This document shows positions 61,659 to 64,000 of a stretch of DNA of 64,000 nucleotides, piece after piece. The notes beneath the pieces were generated by a model, which ran no database searches, was not told the origin of the DNA, and worked only from the letters and a program-made list of their open reading frames with translations. How positions within the stretch are numbered: position 1 is the stretch's first letter; every line of letters begins with the position of its first letter. The translations under genes were made by a program, and so were the position numbers. Source of the DNA: JAFASC01 sp034669505 (lineage in GTDB: Bacteria > Pseudomonadota > Alphaproteobacteria > Rhizobiales > Beijerinckiaceae); NCBI GenBank assembly GCA_034669505.1, contig JAXDNJ010000035.1, forward strand, positions 1 to 64,000, in the 5' to 3' direction.

Positions 61659-62123
61659 CTATCGTTTCCCGAGATCGTGCGCGCGCTGAAGCTCGATCAG
61701 CTCGGGCGCATGGCGGACGGCTGCCGCGGCGGGCGACCGGACCGGATCGAAATCGCCGAATGTATGGGGGAAAGCCCGCGAGCCGCGGAACACCATCAGA
61801 CCATCCGAGGTGACGACAACGTCGCCGCGCCGAAGCGTCGGATCGTCGAGCAAACCGGTCGAGCGCGGCCCCACGCCAGGCTCGATCACCTTCGGATGAA
61901 TGGCGAGGCGGGCCCCTGCCGCGAAAACCTCATAGCGCGCCCGCGCCCGCTCGACGCGGTCGAGCCAAGCGGCCCGGCTTGGCGGGCCGAGCGAGGACCG
62001 GCCCTCATAGAGCGGCTGCCCCGCTGACTGCGCGAAAGCCGGCCCGGCCATCAGCGTCAAGAGCGAGCACCACCGCGCCAAACGCGGCAGCGTCGCGCGC
62101 GCGAATCGTCTGAGTGGAGGCAC
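61659..62123 (-). CDS. Hypothetical exported protein
   Basis: A 154-residue protein with a signal peptide (LARWCSLLTLMAGPAFAQ, cleavage near residue 32). The mature part contains AAWLDRVERARARYEVFAAGARLAIHP, then LRRGDVVVTSDGLMVFRGSRAFPHTFGDFDPVR, which looks beta-rich. The start is GTG 62123. It lies 58 bases after the ABC ATPase gene on the same strand, so it may be co-transcribed with the exporter. No family recognised. Confidence 0.75.
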   Translation of the reverse strand: MPPLRRFARATLPRLARWCSLLTLMAGPAFAQSAGQPLYEGRSSLGPPSRAAWLDRVERARARYEVFAAGARLAIHPKVIEPGVGPRSTGLLDDPTLRRGDVVVTSDGLMVFRGSRAFPHTFGDFDPVRSPAAAAVRHAPELIELQRAHDLGKR

Positions 62124-62181
62124 GCGAGGCCCTCAAGGCACAGCTTGCGTCGCTAACGCAGCCCTACCGTGATCGTTCCGC

Positions 62182-62937
62182 TCAAGCTCGGGCCGGCGCC
62201 GTCTGCCCGAGAATGGCAGCGCGATATTCCGCGATGATCGGCGCGGGCTCGCCGAACGCCCTGACCTTCCCCTCGTCGATCCAGACCACGCGGTCGCTGA
62301 GCCCGCGCAAATAATCGAGCGAGTGCGACACCATCAGGATCGTCCCGGTGCGCGCAAATTCTTCGATAAATCGTTCGCATTTGGCCTGGAAGGCTTCGTC
62401 GCCGACCGCAAGCGCCTCGTCAACGATGAGAATATCGGCGTCAGCATGGGCGCAGATCGCAAAGGCGAGCCGCGCCACCATGCCGCTCGAATAAAGCTTT
62501 ACCGGCTGATCGAGGAAAGGGCCGATCTCGGCGAAGTCGGCAATCCCCGGAAGCCGCCGCTCGACTTCGTTGCGTTTCAATCCAAGGATCGCGCCGCCGA
62601 TCCGCGCGTTTTCCCGTCCCGTCAGCGAGCCATCGAAGCCTGCGCCGAGTGCCAGGATCGGCGCGATGCGGCCTTTGACTTCGACCTTGCCCGCCGTCGG
62701 CGTCGTGATACCGCAGATGATCTGCAACAGCGTCGTCTTGCCGGCGCCGTTGCGGCCGATAATGCCGATGCGCTCGTTTTTGCGGACATCGAACGTCACG
62801 TCATGCAGCACCCAATGCTGATGATAAAAGTTCTTCCAAAAGCCGAGCAGCGCCTGTTTCAGCTGATCGTTGTAATGTGAATAAAGCTGAAACGCTTTGC
62901 CGACGCCACGGCAGCTGATCACCACGTCAGATGACAT
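62182..62937 (-). CDS. ABC-2 polysaccharide exporter ATPase (Wzt/KpsT/TagH-like)
   Basis: A 251-residue ATPase subunit. The long N-terminal loop VGKAFQLYSHYNDQLKQALLGFWKNFYHQHWVLHDVTFDV is typical of polysaccharide exporters. Walker A GRNGAGKTT, signature YSSGMVARLAFA, Walker B ILIVDEALAVGD and the H-loop MVSHSLDYL are complete. It lacks the C-terminal carbohydrate-binding domain of O-antigen Wzt, so it resembles KpsT or the short Wzt class. It overlaps the permease stop by 11 bases. Confidence 0.92.
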   Translation of the reverse strand: MSSDVVISCRGVGKAFQLYSHYNDQLKQALLGFWKNFYHQHWVLHDVTFDVRKNERIGIIGRNGAGKTTLLQIICGITTPTAGKVEVKGRIAPILALGAGFDGSLTGRENARIGGAILGLKRNEVERRLPGIADFAEIGPFLDQPVKLYSSGMVARLAFAICAHADADILIVDEALAVGDEAFQAKCERFIEEFARTGTILMVSHSLDYLRGLSDRVVWIDEGKVRAFGEPAPIIAEYRAAILGQTAPARA

Positions 62938-63724
62938 CGACGATCACCGATTTGTAGCGCATGAAGAAACCGTAGCCGGACAAAAAGATGCCGTAGGAGA
63001 CGACGACGCAAACCACATACATGATCGGGCTCGGCAACTGCCCCTGTATAACCAGCGCGCGCAGCATCTCTATGTAATCGCCGACCACATTCAGCTTCAA
63101 CCACGGCACAATTTGCGGCGGAATCTGATCGAGCGTGTAGAAGATCGGCGTCGCAAACATCATGATCGGCACGATCGACACCATGAGGTGCGCCACGTCC
63201 TTAGTGAAGGCGCCAAGCCCCATCAGGAACCAGACGATTCCGAGCATCATCAGTGCAAACGGCAGGATGACAAGCGGCGTAAGCAGGACCGTGCCCGGCA
63301 GCCAGTGCGCCGTGACAAGCCGAAAGACGAGCAGAACGACGAAACTGATGCCCGCATAAACGAAGCCGCGGATCGAGGCGATCCAGGCGATCGCCTCGCT
63401 TGGAAAAATCGATTTCTTTACGAAGGAGGAGTGCTCATGCAGAAGCAGCGGCGCCCGATAGGCGAGTTCGCTGAACAGACTGAAGACGATGAGCCCACAA
63501 AAGATGTTGCCGGCGTATTCGGTAATGCTGATATTTTGCGCCTGAACCGGCAGTGCGATCGAAAAAATGAACGTATAGGCGATCAGCATCACGAGCGGCG
63601 CGGCAATCGCCCACACCCAGCCAAGCAGAGAGCCGCGAAAACGTGACTTCAGCTCACGGCGGACGACGGCGCGGATCAATTCCCGGTGGTGCCAAGCCCT
63701 TTCGAAAGGCACGGTCAAATACAT
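62927..63724 (-). CDS. ABC-2 polysaccharide exporter permease (Wzm/KpsM-like)
   Basis: A 265-residue inner-membrane permease with six predicted helices. The N-terminal amphipathic RELIRAVVRRELKSRFRGSLLGWVWAI and the ABC-2 helices (LVMLIAYTFIFSIAL and others) are typical of capsule and O-antigen exporters. I use ATG 63724, which yields the usual KpsM length; the frame stays open to 63823. With the overlapping ATPase gene it should export a lipid-linked glycan. The rest of the glycan locus would lie beyond the right edge. Confidence 0.9.
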   Translation of the reverse strand: MYLTVPFERAWHHRELIRAVVRRELKSRFRGSLLGWVWAIAAPLVMLIAYTFIFSIALPVQAQNISITEYAGNIFCGLIVFSLFSELAYRAPLLLHEHSSFVKKSIFPSEAIAWIASIRGFVYAGISFVVLLVFRLVTAHWLPGTVLLTPLVILPFALMMLGIVWFLMGLGAFTKDVAHLMVSIVPIMMFATPIFYTLDQIPPQIVPWLKLNVVGDYIEMLRALVIQGQLPSPIMYVVCVVVSYGIFLSGYGFFMRYKSVIVDVI

Positions 63725-64000
63725 AAGCGGGCGGACACCTCGGATGAGAGAAGCGAGCGCTACAGAACAGGTTCCGCTTCCCCCGTCAATGTGACGCTTG
63801 GGCATGCATCGCCGACGGTCCAAATGCCTGATATAGCATGCCTTTGAGCCTTGACTCCATCGCTGCCTTATCGCGAAATTGCGGTGGCCTTAGAGGCATT
63901 GCGCTCGTATGTGGCGCGATTTCGCGCATGACCAAACAACACGCGGATGCGGCTTGACGGCTGGCCTGCGCGCTTCATCTTCCCCTTCACCAATCCGACG
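63725..64000. other. Window-end stretch upstream of the exporter
   Basis: About 276 bases with no gene I can support. It should hold the promoter of the leftward exporter operon, but I see no clear consensus boxes. Confidence 0.4.

Overview
The window is a GC-rich, gene-dense chromosomal segment of an alphaproteobacterium, most likely of the order Hyphomicrobiales (Rhizobiales). The evidence is the gene content: an F1-ATPase inhibitor zeta protein (DUF1476) beside purC-purS-purQ-purL-bolA-grxD, a RibBX-type riboflavin protein, UbiG, a PmtA-like methyltransferase, DUF1178, DUF3422, and an RkpA-like polyketide synthase. I see no tRNA, rRNA, insertion sequence, prophage or CRISPR array. Genus-level placement cannot be made from the sequence alone.

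Layout. 1-2.5 kb: 5' part of clpB, leftward and cut by the window edge. 2.7-7.2 kb: a periplasmic phosphodiesterase with an overlapping secreted partner, then two tandem paralogous exported proteins and a GlcG/HbpS-like exported protein. 7.3-10.2 kb: leftward run comF-grxC-DUF1178-rimM-trmD. 10.2-13.3 kb: a methyltransferase, DUF2218, DUF6328, xerC and the zeta inhibitor. 13.6-21.2 kb: purine synthesis (purC, purS, purQ, purL), interrupted by an Uma2-type nuclease-fold gene and an MHYT-GGDEF-EAL cyclic-di-GMP protein, then bolA and the monothiol glutaredoxin grxD. 21.3-27 kb: a decayed DUF2233 pseudogene, HTH-RibBX, glnD and grpE. 27-32.4 kb, all leftward: dnaN, a BrnT/HTH toxin-antitoxin pair, an altronate dehydratase-type gene, dapB, gpmA and alkB. 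32.5-36 kb: a metallo-beta-lactamase-fold hydrolase, dps and a half-size ABC exporter. 36.4-41.4 kb, rightward: RhlE-type helicase, ffh, rpsP and DUF3422. 41.4-53.4 kb: mixed metabolic and hypothetical genes, including two genes with single-base frameshifts, then pmtA and mnmA. 53.4-53.9 kb is a gene-poor leader with predicted RNA structure. 53.9-61.3 kb is one 2473-residue iterative type I polyketide synthase (KS-AT-DH-MT-like-ER-KR-ACP). 61.3-63.7 kb holds two small unknown genes and an ABC-2 polysaccharide-type exporter pair (ATPase and permease).

How the parts fit. Most genes are housekeeping: protein quality control (clpB, grpE), tRNA modification (trmD, mnmA), ribosome and secretion machinery (rimM, rpsP, ffh), purine, riboflavin and lysine synthesis, and nitrogen signalling (glnD). 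The accessory content most worth attention is the stand-alone reducing polyketide synthase facing a KpsMT/Wzm-Wzt-like exporter. That pairing resembles the logic of rhizobial K-antigen loci, where an RkpA-type synthase is thought to make a lipid for a surface polysaccharide. Other points of note are the HTH-RibBX fusion, a toxin-antitoxin pair embedded between dnaN and a sugar-acid dehydratase, a palindrome covering the ribosome binding site of the DUF3422 gene, and three broken genes.
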